This document shows positions 1 to 13,240 of a stretch of DNA of 64,000 bases, in pieces; position 1 is the stretch's first letter, and every line of letters begins with the position of its first letter. The translations under genes were made by a program, and so were the position numbers. The DNA is from Mactromeris polynyma (Eukaryota; Mollusca; Bivalvia; Venerida; Mactridae), in the NCBI GenBank assembly GCA_032209605.1, contig JASFXZ010000009.1, forward strand, positions 16,975,553 through 17,039,552. Direction: 5' to 3'. Below the pieces are notes generated by a model that worked only from the letters and a program-made list of their open reading frames with translations, searched no databases and was not told the origin of the DNA.

Positions 1-3000
1 ATCTCGTGTATGTGATCAATTGGTAGTGATCACGTCTATGTGATCAATTGGTAGTGATCTCGTGTATGTGATCAATTGGTAGTGATCACGTCTATGTGAT
101 CAATTGGTAGTGATCTCGTGTATGTGATCAATGGTTTGTGATCACGTCTATGTGATCAATTGGTAGTGATCTCGTGTATGTGATCAATTGGTAGTGATCA
201 CGTGTATGTGATCAATTGGTAGTGGTCTCGTGTATGTGATCAATTGGTAGTGGTCTCGTGTATGGGATCAATTGGTAGTGGTCTCGTGTATGTGGTAAAT
301 TGGTAGTGATCTCGTGTATGTGGTAAATTGGTAGTGGTCTCGTCTATGTGATCAATTGGTAGTGATCACGTGTATGTGGTAAATTGGTAGTGGTCTCGTC
401 TATGTGATCAATTGGTAGTGATCATGTGTATGTGGTAAATTGGTAGTGGTCTCGTCTATGTGATCAATTGGTAGTGATCACGTGTATGTGGTAAATTGGT
501 AGAGATCACGTGTATGTGGTAAATTCGTATTGATCTCGTGTATGTTACAAATTGGTAGTGATCTCGTGTATGTGATAAATTGGTAGTGATCTCGTGTATG
601 TGATCAATTGGTAGTGATCACGTCTATGTGATCAATTGGTAGTGATCTCGTGTATGTGATCAATTGGTAGTGATCACGTGTATGTGGTAAATTGGTATTG
701 ATCTCGTGTATGTTACAAATTGGTAGTGATCTCGTGTATGTGATAAATAGGTAGTGGTCTCGTGTATGTGATAAATTGTTACAATGTAGTGATCTCGTGT
801 ATGTGATAAATTGATAGTGATCTCGTGTATGTGATAAATTGGTAGTGGTCTCGTGTATGTGATCAATTGGTAGTGATCACGTGTATGTGATAAATTGGTA
901 GTGGTATCCTGTATGTGATCAATTGGTAGTGATCACGTGTGTGTGGTAAATTGGTAGTGGTCTCGTGTATGTGATCAATTGGTAGTGGTCTCGTGTATGT
1001 GATCAATTGGTAGTGGTATCGTGTATGTGATAAATTGGTAGTGATCTCTTGTATGTGATCAATTGGTAGTGGTATCGTGTATGTGATAAATTGGTAGTGA
1101 TCTCGTGTATGTGATCAATTGGTAGTTGTCTCGTGTATGTGATCAATTTGTAGTGGTCTCGTGTATGTGATCAATTGGTAGTGATCACGTGTATGTGGTA
1201 AATTGGTAGTGATCTCGTGTATGTGATAAATTGGTAGTGATCTCGTGTATGTGATAAATTGGTAGTGATCTCGTGTATGTGATAAATTGGTAGTGATCAC
1301 GTGTATGTGGTAAATTGGTATTGATCTCGTGTATGTTACAAATTGGTAGTGATCTCGTGTATGTGATAAATAGGTAGTGGTCTCGTGTATGTGATAAATT
1401 GTTAGTGATCTCGTGTATGTGATAAATTGATAGTGATCTCGTGTATGTGATAAATTGGTAGTGGTCTTGTGTATGTGATCAATTGGTAGTGATCACGTGT
1501 ATGTGGTAAATTGGTAGTGGTTTCATGTATGTGATCAATTGGTAGTGATCACGTGTGTGTGGTAAATTAGTAGTGGTCTCGTGTATGTGATCAATTGGTA
1601 GTGGTATCGTGTATGTGATCAATTGGTAGTGATCTCGTGTATGTGATAAATTGGTAGTGATCTCGTGTATGTGATAAATTGATAGTGATCTCGTGTATGT
1701 GATAAATTGGTAGTGGTCTCGTGTATGTGATCAATTGGTAGTGATCACGTGTATGTGGTAAATTGGTAGTGGTATCCTGTATGTGATCAATTGGTAGTGA
1801 TCACGTGTGTGTGGTAAATTGGTAGTGATCTCATGTATGTGATCAATTGGTAGTGGTCTCGTGTATGTGATAAATTGGTAGTGGTCTCGTGTATGTGATA
1901 AATTGGTAGTGGTCTCGTGTATGTAATCAATTGGTAGTGGTCTCGTGTATGTGATCAATTGGTAGTGATCTCGTGTATTTGATAAATTGGTAGTGATCTC
2001 GTGTATGTGATAAATTGGTAGTGATCTCGTGTATGTGGTAAATTGGTATTGATCTCGTGTATGTTACAAATTGGTAGTGATCTCGTGTATGTGATAAATT
2101 GGTATTGATCTCGTGTATGTTACAAATTGGTAGTGATCTCGTGAATGTGGTAAATTGGTAGTGATCTCGTGTATGTTACAAATTGGTAGTAATCTCGTGT
2201 ATGTGGTAAATTGGTAGTGATCACGTGTATGTGGTAAATTGGTATTGATCTCGTGTATGTTACAAATTGGTAGTGATCTCGTGTATGTGATAAATTGGTA
2301 GTGATCTCGTGTATGTGATAAATTGGTAGTGATCTCGTGTATGTGATAAATTGATAGTGATCTCGTGTATGTTACAAATTGGTAGTGATCTCGTGTATGT
2401 GATAAATTGGTATTGATCTCGTGTATGTTACAAATTGGTAGTGATCTCGTGTATGTGATAAATTGGTAGTGATCTCGTGTATGTGATAAATTGGTAGTGA
2501 TCTCGTGTATGTGATAAATTGATAGTGATCTCGTGTATGTTACAAATTGGTAGTGATCTCGTGTATGTGATAAATTGGTAGTGATCTCGTGTATGTTACA
2601 AATTGGTAGTGATCACGTGTATGTGGTAAATTGGTAGTGATCTCGTGTATGTTACAAATTGGTAGTGATCTCGTGTATGTGATAAATTGATAGTGATCTC
2701 GTGTATGTTACAAATTGGTAGTGATCACGTGTATGTGGTAAATTGGTAGTGATCTCGTGTATGTTACAAATTGGTAGTGATCTCGTGTATGTGATAAATT
2801 GGTAGTGATCTCGTGTATGTGATAAATTGTTAGTGATCTCGTGTATGTGATAAATTGATAGTGATCTCGTGTATGTTACAAATTGGTAGTGATCTCGTGT
2901 ATGTGATAAATTGGTAGTGATCTCGTGTATGTGATAAATTGGTAATGTGCTCGTGTATGTGATAAATTGGTAGTGGTCTCGTTTATGTGATCAATTGGTA

Positions 3001-3374
3001 GTGATCTCGTGTATGTAATCAATTGGTAGTGGTCTCGTGTATGTGATCAATTGGTAGTGATCTCGTGTATGTGACAAATTAGTAGTAATCTCGTGTATGT
3101 GGTAAATTGGTAGTGATCTCGTGTATGTGATCAATTGGTAGTGGTCTCGTGTATGTAATCAATTGGTAGTTCGTCTCGTGTATGTGATCAATTGGTAGTG
3201 ATCTCGTGTATGTGACAAATTAGTAGTAATCTCGTGTATGTGGTAAATTGGTAGTGATCACGTGTATGTGATAAATTGGTAGCGGTCTCGTGTATGTGGT
3301 AAATTAGTAGTGATCTCGTGTATGTGATAATTTGATAGTGATCTCGTGTAAGTGATAAATTGCGTGTAATCATG
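1..3374. repeat. 28-bp minisatellite, about 120 copies
   Basis: Tandem array with a strict 28-base period, open at the left edge of the window. The typical unit reads GTAGTGATCTCGTGTATG followed by TGATCAATTG. Most variation falls at a few sites: GATCTC versus GATCAC, and TGATCAATT, TGATAAATT, TGGTAAATT or TTACAAATT. Groups of variants recur in the same order, for example the GGTAAATTGGTATTGATC then GTTACAAATT pair near 500, 690, 1305, 2035 and 2235, so multi-unit blocks have been copied. Because 28 is not a multiple of 3, the open frames on the minus strand are period artefacts and not genes. Confidence 0.95.
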
Positions 3375-3388
3375 TGTGTGTGTGTGTG
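3373..3388. repeat. (TG)n microsatellite
   Basis: Short TG dinucleotide run at the right border of the 28-bp minisatellite. Confidence 0.9.
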
Positions 3389-3389
3389 A

Positions 3390-5950
3390 TTTATGGTTTG
3401 TGATAAATTGTGTGCATTATACTGAGTAGGATGTATTGTGTGTGATAAATTGTTAGCCTACTTTGTCCTACTGGGTGTGGTTTTGTATTGTATATTGTTT
3501 GTATGCGATTTAGCGTATTCTATTGTCTATTATGAGATAATGCGCATGATAGTGTGTCATTTGGAAACACGCCGTAGAGTAAAACGCAAATATATAAAAG
3601 ACAAATTAAACGTTTTTGCATACCATTTGCTTAATAAAATTCCAAACCCGATTAGTTATACTCATTTAATTTGCTTAAACGAACCATAAAAAATAATTGC
3701 TTAGTTAAATGCTCTGGTGTATCAATTATCCGGTATAGGGGGGCGTAATGTAATTACCTTTAATGATCGTAAGAGGAACAATCGGGTTAGTGAAACGTGA
3801 GTATTAAATCAATACAAGAGCTTCTTACAGGCATGAAACCAGCATTAACTGTCGCCTTTAGGAAGCAAGAAGCTTATGTTTTATTGAAATTAATATAATG
3901 TTTTACAGCCTTTATTATCCTGCAGGTATAAAATCTCATACCACATAAAACGCGAGAGAATACCAAAGTGTTGATGTTATAATCAGTTCCTGCGACATAT
4001 CTTAAAAGTACAGTAGACAAAGTAAAAGGATCACGTATCATACGGTTAACAATGTCCATCCATGGATATCATAAATGATAGGAAAAGTATTTGTCCTCCA
4101 GACATTACAGCCTCGCTCAATTTAGATACAGATTTCATATAATTTACCATAAAATAGTGGATATCCCTTGACAGACATATCAGTTCTAAAATACATTATA
4201 TGGAGTCAGCAAACACGTTTTACTACATAAAAGTAAAGTATATAAAGGTGAATTTCTGTGAACGAGGAACATTACACTAATGGATAGTTTCACTACGTTC
4301 TTGAATTCTTGAATTCGCAAACAGTTTCACTTCGCCAACTTCTACACTTATGCGCCATTTAAGTATTTTTATTTATTTATTTTTTAAGTCTCATTGATAT
4401 ATTACTAACTACAACAGTTATAACTTAAAACATGTAAATTTATATCACCACTAAAATTGAGTTATAGATAAGAGACTATACAATACAAATAAATACATGT
4501 ACATTATTACAACATGGTCATAATGACATATAACTTTTAAATACATACTGTTATGTCATACGCTATATATACAAATGTATATCTATTGCACGTACCTACT
4601 ATCTTCACGTATAAAACCAAGGAGCAGTATGTTAATCTTTATTGTAAAAATGATGGTTATGAACAACTAAATTTTAAAACAGGTATTAATACTCAATATT
4701 TAAGTATGAAACAACGACCAACTAAGCAGACATTCCTATCTTGTCTGAATACCACTATCAATCTGATTGACACATGATAGGTGATAACATTTCCGAAAAT
4801 ATCTCAGTTATGACGGAAATATAAATACCATATTCACATCAACTGTCGGTAAATTGGCGACATTTTCACATCCACCAATGTGCAACATTCCCCGTGGAGG
4901 CGAGGACAGAATTAAGCGACTATAGTCTGTGGTAACAAATGCCATCAGATATCTCTGGTATGGAGTGACTATTTCTGGTATGTTTCGTAATTAACCATCG
5001 ATTCGACTAACCTTCGATTCGAGACAATTTTATACAACCGAATTATCTTACATTCCACAGAGTTATGGCCAAATCACAGGAAAGAAAATGAGAAGATATC
5101 AACATCAAAACAAGGCGTGAAAAGCACGTGACATGTCTCACAGGAACGGCTTTATTTGTACAGTTACTTTCAATAAAAATAATAATAAATAAATATAATA
5201 AATAATGTCAATAAAAACAATGTGTCATTCTCTGACAGAGATTTTTGGCCTAAATGACAAAGCTAATTTTGCTTATAACAATTAGGAAACATTGAATCAT
5301 TTAGCGTCAGACTCTCAGGGACGCAATCTGAAGCCATCCTGTACTTATCGTTTTAGCTAATTGATGATCGATACAGAACAGAACATAACGCTTATCATCG
5401 ACTTAAGCAATTACAGTTCATCGTCATTAAAAATATGTACACAAATACATCATCATAAGATGTGGGAAAATAACATATAGATTAATGAATAACGTCAATT
5501 ACATAGTAATATTCTTGTTCTTACATTTCTATTACAACGTACAAGTATTTCATACATAAAGATGAATATCACAAGTGATGGTATAAACAGATAATAAAAA
5601 AACAAAAGAAATGAGAATAAACTCAATTATTTCTAACATTAACTATGATATTTCTCTGTTTAAGTGCGTGTTAAGTGAATAATGTCAAGTTATATATAGT
5701 TTTTTGTCATTTGATTATAACAAGACTTTTTAGTCTAAATATATTTCCTACCTAAAAGGTCGAAACAAGGACATATGTACGTAAAGTGAAATTCATCTTC
5801 TAAATCATTTCAATTACAACATAAAAATATCTTCCATTACGTTGGATTTGATTTCTGTTATGATATAATGAAATTTTATGTTCATAGAATTAATAGGACT
5901 TCTCATGGTCTGATACTACATGTATAACCCGTTCCGAAAAAGCAAGTCAT
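3390..5950. other. AT-rich intergenic DNA, no gene seen
   Basis: No convincing exon. The longest open frame (3438-3689, 83 codons) starts inside decayed minisatellite and shows no recognisable domain. Around 5236-5260 lies a motif (CAGAGATTTTTGGCC then AAATGAC) that recurs near 15728 and, inverted, near 16290 and 16350, so this is probably the end of a dispersed repeat. Confidence 0.6.
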
Positions 5951-5951
5951 G

Positions 5952-5989
5952 AACAACAACAACAACAACAACAACAACAGCAAACACAA
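5952..5989. repeat. (AAC)n microsatellite
   Basis: About twelve AAC triplets, followed by AAT/AAC-rich sequence to about 6030. Confidence 0.9.
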
Positions 5990-7380
5990 CACCATAAACA
6001 AAAAACAACAATAATAATAAAAATAACAACAATCTTAATTACTCTCAATTCATGCATTGCATGAAAATATGAGCGTGGTTCAACATTGACTAATTAAGAA
6101 CGAGGCTACAGAAATAAACCAGGGTATATAAAACAGTTTCACGGGATAACATTGCGTTTATAGTCGTATCAATTTGTAATAGAGATTAGCATACTGTTCA
6201 GTAATATGAGATTGTGACATGATGGGTAGTCACGATATACATACGTAAGAGCTAGTATAATTTCACTACCACCATGACAACAATTTGAAAAAAAGAATGT
6301 AGATCAGAGTCGTATACACGTACTTTAAGTATTGGGAATGACATTTGTCGAGTGGCTTGCACAATTAGGAGTATATTGTAAATGTCACAGATTCCATATA
6401 ATTCGAGAGCCCTCTGACAGTTTAGTTTGTGCATTGATTTTATAAGGTCGTAAATAGCTGTGATTATTTGGTGACATTTCATCGCTAACATCAGAGATTC
6501 ATTGCTGAATGTCGTATGTGGTGTTCTATTGTAACTTCAATACAACTTCCCTAAACCAATGTGTGTCGTTACCGTAAGAAAAAGAAAAAAGTACTTTAAT
6601 ATATTAAGAGTATGCTAGTTATATTAATTCTATATACCTTCTATACGTATAATCACTTTGATTTGTACTCACACCGTGACATTTGTCATACACATTGGGC
6701 ATTACACAACTTGTAGTTTTCAACAAAAAAACAAGCAATATTTTTAAACATTCAATGTCCTCAAGTAGCGAAGACAACCTGCAATGCATAACCAATACCT
6801 TGTTTTCGCATTCCAAACATGGATGCAGAAATGTAATCACAAACCATGGAGAAGTTGTCTTTTTCTTTCAATTCCTCGAGATGTCGCAACATATACTGAT
6901 ATTTTGACTCCGGTCTAAAATGTCACTAATGCAACCACGCATGCTGCTAATCAATGCCACTAATGTCTATCTGTCAGTTAGTCACCAACAATTATTGACA
7001 TCACAAAAGATAAAACCGAAAAAGCACAAATTCCTCATCTCATCTCATTTCGATGCAGAATGCAATCACGCCTACGGTGTCCTTCAACCCAGCCCTTTTG
7101 TTTGAAGACAATTCCTTAGCGGGATTTAAGCTTCAACTATCGTATACGAATATAAAAAAATATATTTTAAGAAATTATACGATTATGATTTTATCTTGCA
7201 CATAAGCGGTTTCATTGCGAATTTAATTGCAGCATTTTGGATTAAATTTCGGTAAAGCAAAACGAAAATGAAGACGAGTAAGGACAAAACAATATCAAAT
7301 AACCCAAGCAATTTACTGAAATATTTTAATGAAATAGTATGCGTTAATCATATTTCGAAAATATCTATCTGAATAATGTC
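5990..7380. other. AT-rich intergenic DNA, no gene seen
   Basis: Only short chance open frames on both strands (for example 6252-6491 minus and 6683-6907 plus, which overlap an opposing frame). No splice-flanked coding block, tRNA or transposon terminus was recognised. Confidence 0.55.
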
Positions 7381-7872
7381 GGAACGAACCGAAACAAACT
7401 CAACGAACAAGCGAACTCAACAAACGAGTTAACTCAATGAACGAGCGACCTCAACGAACAAACGAACGAACGAACGAACGAACGAGTGAACGAGCGAGCG
7501 AGCGAGCGAACGAACGAACGGACGAACGAACGAACGTGCGAACGAACGAACGAACAAACGTGCGAACGAACGTACGAACGAACGTGCGAACGAACGAACA
7601 AACGTGCGAACGAACGTACGAACGAACGAACGAACGTGCGAACGAACGAACGAACGAACAAACGTGCGAACGAACGAACAAACGTGCGAACGAACGTACG
7701 AACGAACGTGCGAACGAACGAAAAAACGTGCGAACGTACGAACGAACAGACGAACGAACGGGCGAACGTGCGAACGGACGAACGAACGGGCGAACGTGCA
7801 AACGGACGAACGAATGTGCGAACGAACGAACGACCGAACGTGCGAACGAACGGACGAACAAACGCCAGACGA
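7381..7872. repeat. GAAC tetranucleotide-derived low-complexity tract
   Basis: About 490 bp of (CGAA)n with frequent GTGC, GTAC, CAAA and GGGC variants. The variants form a longer secondary pattern, in which CGAACGTGCGAACGAACG-like blocks recur. A pure 4-base repeat of this composition has no stop codon in any frame. That is why long Asn-Glu-Arg-Thr frames appear on the plus strand and Arg-Ser-Phe-Val frames on the minus strand. They are artefacts, not genes. Confidence 0.9.
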
Positions 7873-8930
7873 ACGTGCGGAGTGACAAACTATTATGAAG
7901 TTGATAAACGTTGCACTACTATGGATAATTTAGCAAATAAAAGTCAATTAAATCAGATCGCAAGAGAATATTACGTTCAAAGAAAGAAATCACCATAAAC
8001 AATATGAATAATGACTCAACTTAAGACATTCGATTTGTTGGTTAATTATGAACAGTTTGGTTCAGTCTTCTGAAAGTATTTCCGATGAAAACGTCATAAT
8101 TTTTGTTTAACAAATTAATGGATTTGTATTAGCCAGTCTCGTATTACCAAATAAGAAACAATTAATGAACAAAATTAGCTGCGGTTGCTACATGACGTCA
8201 TTCTTTTCAAACGGAAATACTCGGATGTTATGGAAATAAATCACTCAGCATGAAACGATGGTCGACAAACATATTAAAAATAGAAACAGGGAGGAAACGG
8301 TTTGTCATAAATATTATCCCTGAATTCAATTATTGCCTTTATTCGATCGCGAAGTTTGTCTTTATTTCCCCATTGAATGTTTAATGGACGAGTAAAGAGA
8401 TAATGTGTCCAGCGTTCATTGTTTCTAAGAATTAAAACCAATATCGGGCATGGTTTTGATGTATTTCTTAATTAATCTGGTAAAAACGGTAACGGATGAA
8501 AACTAAGTTTATGGCCATCATTTGAGAGAATCTTTTTTTAAACTCTTGGAGTTTAAGTGGTTGATATGTCAACGAATCTTAATTAACACAAATACGGAAC
8601 AATATAATGGAACATGAAATTGATACTTCATATTGTATTGAATTGAAAAAAAGGATGATTACCATTTGCCTGCTTGTTGCTTTTTGAACACCATATGACT
8701 GTTTGGGAAAAATACAATATAACAAAAAATAGGTCTGACAGGATTTAATTTGTTTAGTTGAATGTTGAGTATTTGTGGTATTTGATTTTTTTCTCCAATT
8801 ATTAATATTTTCAGAACTTGATTTACAATCTCATTTTATCTTGCCGAAGTTGTTGTTTGTTCTAGGTCGAATAAGACTTTCATATTAAGTGAAAGCTGGG
8901 AAAGTATTTCTGTGTAGAAATGTATCATCG
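7873..8930. other. Intergenic DNA, no gene seen
   Basis: No coding exon recognised. One perfect CRE palindrome, TGACGTCA, lies at 8193-8200, about 2.8 kb upstream of the start codon of the large gene. Confidence 0.5.
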
Positions 8931-8931
8931 A

Positions 8932-9020
8932 TATCACCACCAACACCACCCCATCAACCATTATCGCCACCACCATCATCAGCAGCAGATACAGTTGTAG
9001 CAGCAGTAGTAGAAGCATCA
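8932..9020. repeat. Mixed CAC/CAT/CAG trinucleotide-rich tract
   Basis: Imperfect ACC, ATC and CAG/TAG triplets run for about 90 bp just before the 20-bp minisatellite. Confidence 0.7.
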
Positions 9021-9110
9021 GATTCTTAATTATCATCATAAACCAGAAAACATCATACTTATAAAAACATACCACAGGAATCAAAATGAGAACAACAGCA
9101 TGAAAACAGC

Positions 9111-9290
9111 ATGACAACAACAATAACAGCATGACAACAACAATAACAGCATGACAACAACAATAACAGCATGACAACAACAATAACAGCATGACAACAA
9201 CAATAACAGCATTACAACAACAATAACATCATGACAACAACAATAACAGCATGACAACAACAATAACAGCATGACAACAACAATAACAGT
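9111..9290. repeat. 20-bp minisatellite, 9 copies
   Basis: Nine near-perfect copies of ATGACAACAACAATAACAGC, with a few single-base changes (one copy has ATTACA, another ends ATC). Degenerate half units lie at 9088-9110. The Leu/Cys-rich minus-strand frame across it is a repeat artefact. Confidence 0.93.
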
Positions 9291-9299
9291 GTGCATATT

Positions 9300-10435
9300 T
9301 TCACAAAATTTAACCGATTCATTTTTTTCTCTTAAAAATTACCCTATTTAAAAGGTTAATTGATGGACATGTGTGGTTATATAAAACAACCCCAAACAAA
9401 CTTTGTATAAGACATTTAAGCCAGATAGAGTTAGTACATGACATGCCAACGTATGTTTGTATACAGGCATTAAACCACATAATTGTCGAAACAATGTACA
9501 ATTATTGAAAAATCAGTCACATCAAATCTTTTAAACAAACCAAGTATTTATCAGTTAAACATCATGATTATGTTGAACATTTTAATCTGTTTACCCATAG
9601 GATACTATGCTTGTATTAAACTCTAGTAAAATGATCTATGATCGTACATTTAATATCGCATTGATCTTTTAATACACTGAGAGCGCTGTGGTGTATACTG
9701 GGTAGGTTTAAAAACGCACCTTTTGGAACGCCCTGTAAATGTCAAAAGGGCTGTTAATGTAAAACTTTGACTGTTATACGGGGCTTGCTCCAGATTTACG
9801 TGGATTTTTTAAACAAAGGAAACATTTTGCACATGGGACATTGACATTTTTATTGAACATATCTGAAAGAAGTCTAGAAAAAATCTCGCAGCAATACGTA
9901 CAGACTTAGCTGAACGCCGATGACGTTGCTTTATAAAAGCGTCACATTTTTCGAATTTGGTCCCCCAACACTCACACCTTTTAATGACGTTTACACTCGT
10001 ATATCAGCAATTACACATTCTGGTGTCTATTAGTTCATGAATGTATACTTGTATAATTGAAAGGGAGATAAAAAAACTGACGAAATGACACAGCCCGCAA
10101 ACTGTTTTATTCGTTTCGTTTTGTTAATTACACACACCCTGTAAGCAAAATACGATACTTAGATGCAAATATATATTATTATACTGTTAAATCATTAATA
10201 CATCTAATCCCAGTACAGGAAAGATTTATACCTTCCTAACCAACATAATATACTCGTGCTGCTCTGTTTGTTGAGTTTACAGTACAACAGTACAGCACAT
10301 TATTCGTAGTTTGTTAAAAACTCAATGATTTACCTTTACCGTAAATCAATCTTTAACCTTTTTAGTTTAATTCTATCTATTTTACATCGATTATGAAACA
10401 AGTTCTTACAAGTTAAATTAATCACTCTAGATGAC
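9300..10435. other. AT-rich intergenic DNA, no gene seen
   Basis: No supported coding exon, RNA gene or transposon boundary. This is the 5' flank of the large gene. No clear promoter could be assigned. Confidence 0.5.
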
Positions 10436-10439
10436 TGCT

Positions 10440-10577
10440 TCCTGGCTACCAACCAGTACTCGCGTCTAATTTAGGGGATTGTGATGTTCGTGATCAAACC
10501 ACACTCATCGCGGGGCTCGACCTCACGACCTTCGGATCAGGAGTCAGGCGCTCTACCCCTCAACCGTATCACCTCCC
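10440..10577 (-). mobile_element. tRNA-derived SINE-like copy (family A)
   Basis: Read on the minus strand, a tRNA-like head contains TAGAGCGCCTGACTCCTGAT, then AAGGTC and a B-box-like GGTCGAGCCCCGC. A tail follows with GAGTACTGGTTGGTAGCCA. Head and tail match the plus-strand copy at 24092-24280 (GAGCCTGACTCCTGATCC, GGTTCGAGTCCCGC, GGTACTGGTTAGTAATCCA). It does not fold into a convincing intact tRNA. Confidence 0.7.
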
Positions 10578-11002
10578 AATTTGGGAATCGCAGTCTTTAG
10601 CTGTTCATCAAATGGTCGAAACTGATATATATCTTTCTTTTTATCGAATACACAACTAGCCTTGAAATGGTAAAATACGGGTACATGTAAGTTCTTATCT
10701 CTCTGTCACCGATACGAATATCAAATATGGAACTTTTTAAATCCGCTGAGTATACTTTATACATACACTGAATTTATATCGAACAAACCATTATGTACAT
10801 ATAGGTGTAAGTACCTAGTGATCAAACGAGTATAAATTTCACAAGTTAACATTGTGAGGATTTGTTCTATTAGGACGCTGGGCTGTGGAGATGTACATTC
10901 ATTTCTTAAGCTTATTCTAAATCTTGAAGTTTTTTTTTGGCTCTACCCAGTTTTGTTGTTTCGTATTTTTTTGGATAGAGCTGAAAACAAAGGCTTATCA
11001 AC

Positions 11003-11052
11003 ATGTCTAAGAAGGACATTAAGGACATATCCGACCTTATTCGGAAAAAGTT
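11003..11052 (+). CDS. Coding exon 1 (start codon), giant repeat protein
   Basis: ATG at 11003 opens a 16-codon frame beginning MSKKDIKDISDLIRKK, ending in TT before a strong donor GTAAGT at 11053. TT joins the first G of exon 2 to make Leu17. The start is chosen because this is the only frame whose phase fits exon 2. A pyrimidine-rich stretch ending TTGGATAG at 10978 could be an acceptor, which would make 10979-11002 the end of the 5' UTR, with further non-coding exons upstream. I cannot locate the promoter. Confidence 0.8.
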
Positions 11053-13039
11053 GTAAGTAAAATTTTTTCATTTATACATGTTTATATAAATGGCAATTTG
11101 TGCTCAATATACGTGCTAAAATATTGATGAGGGAAAGTTGTACGCGTTTGATATTGGTTTGTTAAGTGAAGTATTTCTGATCGATTTAGATTGTTACGGG
11201 CGTAAATATCCATTCAGGGTTAAATCGGCATTTCATGTATTGTATTGATGGTTTATTTCTTTAAAATAAATATGGAAAAAATCGAAAATGTTCATAAAAC
11301 TTGTGGAGGTCAAGTATACATGTTCAGTCTCGTATCCTACAACATAACATTGTAAATAAATTAGACTTTTCATCTCTTGTATTACATTCAATAACCGAAA
11401 TTGATGGACCGATAGATTGAGCTGTTTGTAATATTATCCCGCCTACCCCTGGCCGTACATACCCACGGTCCAGCATTTAAGTCTGGTAAATATAACAGGT
11501 TTCAACGAGGCAGTTTTCATGTATCGAACGCTCGTCTCTCAAACACCCCACGATGAACAGTTGTCCTTTAATGTAAATATATCTAAATACAAAGTTCATT
11601 GTATAGTTTAAACGATATTACACTAACCATGTATTGACTTTATCATTCCATCAAATGTACACGCAAATTCAAACAAGTCTAAAATTATAGGTTATTTCTC
11701 ACTAATGATAGCAAATTGCAACACATACTATATAACGGAAACGTAATCCTTACGCTTTCAAGAAAGCCTATTTTGGCATTTCAAATGTTCTTATCGTCTA
11801 TCCATTGTTAGATTTGACATTTACGCCTCCTTAAGTGATGACTGAAGAGCTTTCAACACGTCTTTTATATATCTTTTATCCCTGTGACGCACCTACTTGT
11901 TGAATATTTCATATTGTTGAAAATAAATTTTCATTTAATTGATTTTATATCGTCTGCAACAATTTGCTGGTCTATAAATACACACACAAAGAAAGTATCA
12001 TATTCGAGGGTCAAATAGGGTGAGACGTAAAACAGTATGTGTATTTTAATAACAGTTCAATACAAATATTAATATCGCACTATTACACCCAACGTTGTAA
12101 GTATTCAATAGACGATCTAAGCCGATTGATTTTAAAGGCAGACGACAGAGTTGTGTTAAACTTAAATTATGATTTTATAGAGATTCTGATTCGTTCTTAA
12201 GCTTTTATTTGGAAGTTCTCCATATCAATAATATATAATGTTTTGCAAACCATTTCGAGAAGTAATATTATAGAATATAGCCCGAGATAGAAAAGCATCC
12301 GTGTCATAAATGAAGAGTTTATTGTCTCATCCTTAATCTGTGGTTTTAAATTGATATATTAAACGTTTATCAAACAAAATGGAGCACTGTTTGATAAATT
12401 GATGCCCCAATATCTTCACAAGATATTTATTTTTCTACAATTATCAAAAAAAAAACATAACCATAAAACAAAGCACTAGTATAAGGCTTTAAATACATGT
12501 ATGTCATACATATTCAAGTTAAATACTTTTAGCTATTGTACATAACTGGAATGAAAATCGACCACTTGAAACTCGACACAATAAAAATGAAAAGCTACAA
12601 CGCTTAAAAAAATCTTTACATAAATTACGATATCAGAAGCTGTTTAGTTTAATCTTGGTCAATATTAGTTCAGCTTTTAGATATAAAGGAGGTCTATGTT
12701 AAATTTACTACCATTTAACGTTTAGTATATGGTAAATGCATGTATCACCGTTCTGTACGGAATGCGTATATACCAGATAAATGCTTTGTTCTGTTTACTC
12801 GGTTGCATGTTTTAGATAAGACTTTTTAATTCAAATAAGACGTTCAGTCTTATCAGATGGACATTAAATAATTATTGATGCAAACTCAGCATGTTTACTG
12901 ATATAACATCGGTAGTAAATATCAAAACGTGTCAATAAATCACGTACCACAAATACATACGGGTATATAACACACATCGATACGAACATGATCTATTTAT
13001 CAATATAATATTTTTAACATGCATGATATTTTTGTCTAT

Positions 13040-13240
13040 CAACACTTGATTGTGGAAGCAAATGGGTAAAGCATCTCTTGATTTGTCGATCGCAAGTTCG
13101 TATCCCGCCTTGGTCAAAATTAAAACGCGGACTTCAAAATCTCTGTTATTTCCTTGAAGGAGCGAGTTAGTAACCCAGGAAACAGTAATGGAGGGGGATA
13201 AATATAAGTTGCAAATTGTTTCACAATCGATGTTAAGTAA
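13040..13240 (+). mobile_element. SINE-like copy (family A), decayed head
   Basis: Contains a tRNA-like part with B-box-like GCAAGTTCGTATCCCGC at 13091-13108. The tail shared with the copy at 24092 follows: GAGTTAGTAACCCAGGAAAC, then TCACAATCGATGTTAAG. The A-box part is poorly conserved. Confidence 0.55.

Noticed and set aside
660..3373. Minus-strand Tyr-Thr-Arg/His-Ile-His-rich frames in the minisatellite
   Set aside because: Three 28-bp units make one 28-codon cycle without stops. This is an artefact of the repeat.
1..3374. Could the regular array be a CRISPR locus?
   Set aside because: Units are contiguous and have no unique spacers, and the setting is a eukaryotic genome.
3438..3689. 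83-codon hydrophobic frame after the minisatellite
   Set aside because: It begins in decayed repeat, resembles no known family, and is within chance length for AT-rich DNA of this size.
7434..7998. Long Asn-Glu-Arg-Thr and Arg-Ser-Phe-Val frames on both strands
   Set aside because: A GAAC tetranucleotide repeat lacks stop codons in every frame, so open frames there carry no coding information.
10854..11060. 68-codon frame beginning MRICSIRT over exon 1
   Set aside because: It is in a different frame from the phase-compatible ATG at 11003 and would run through the donor site.
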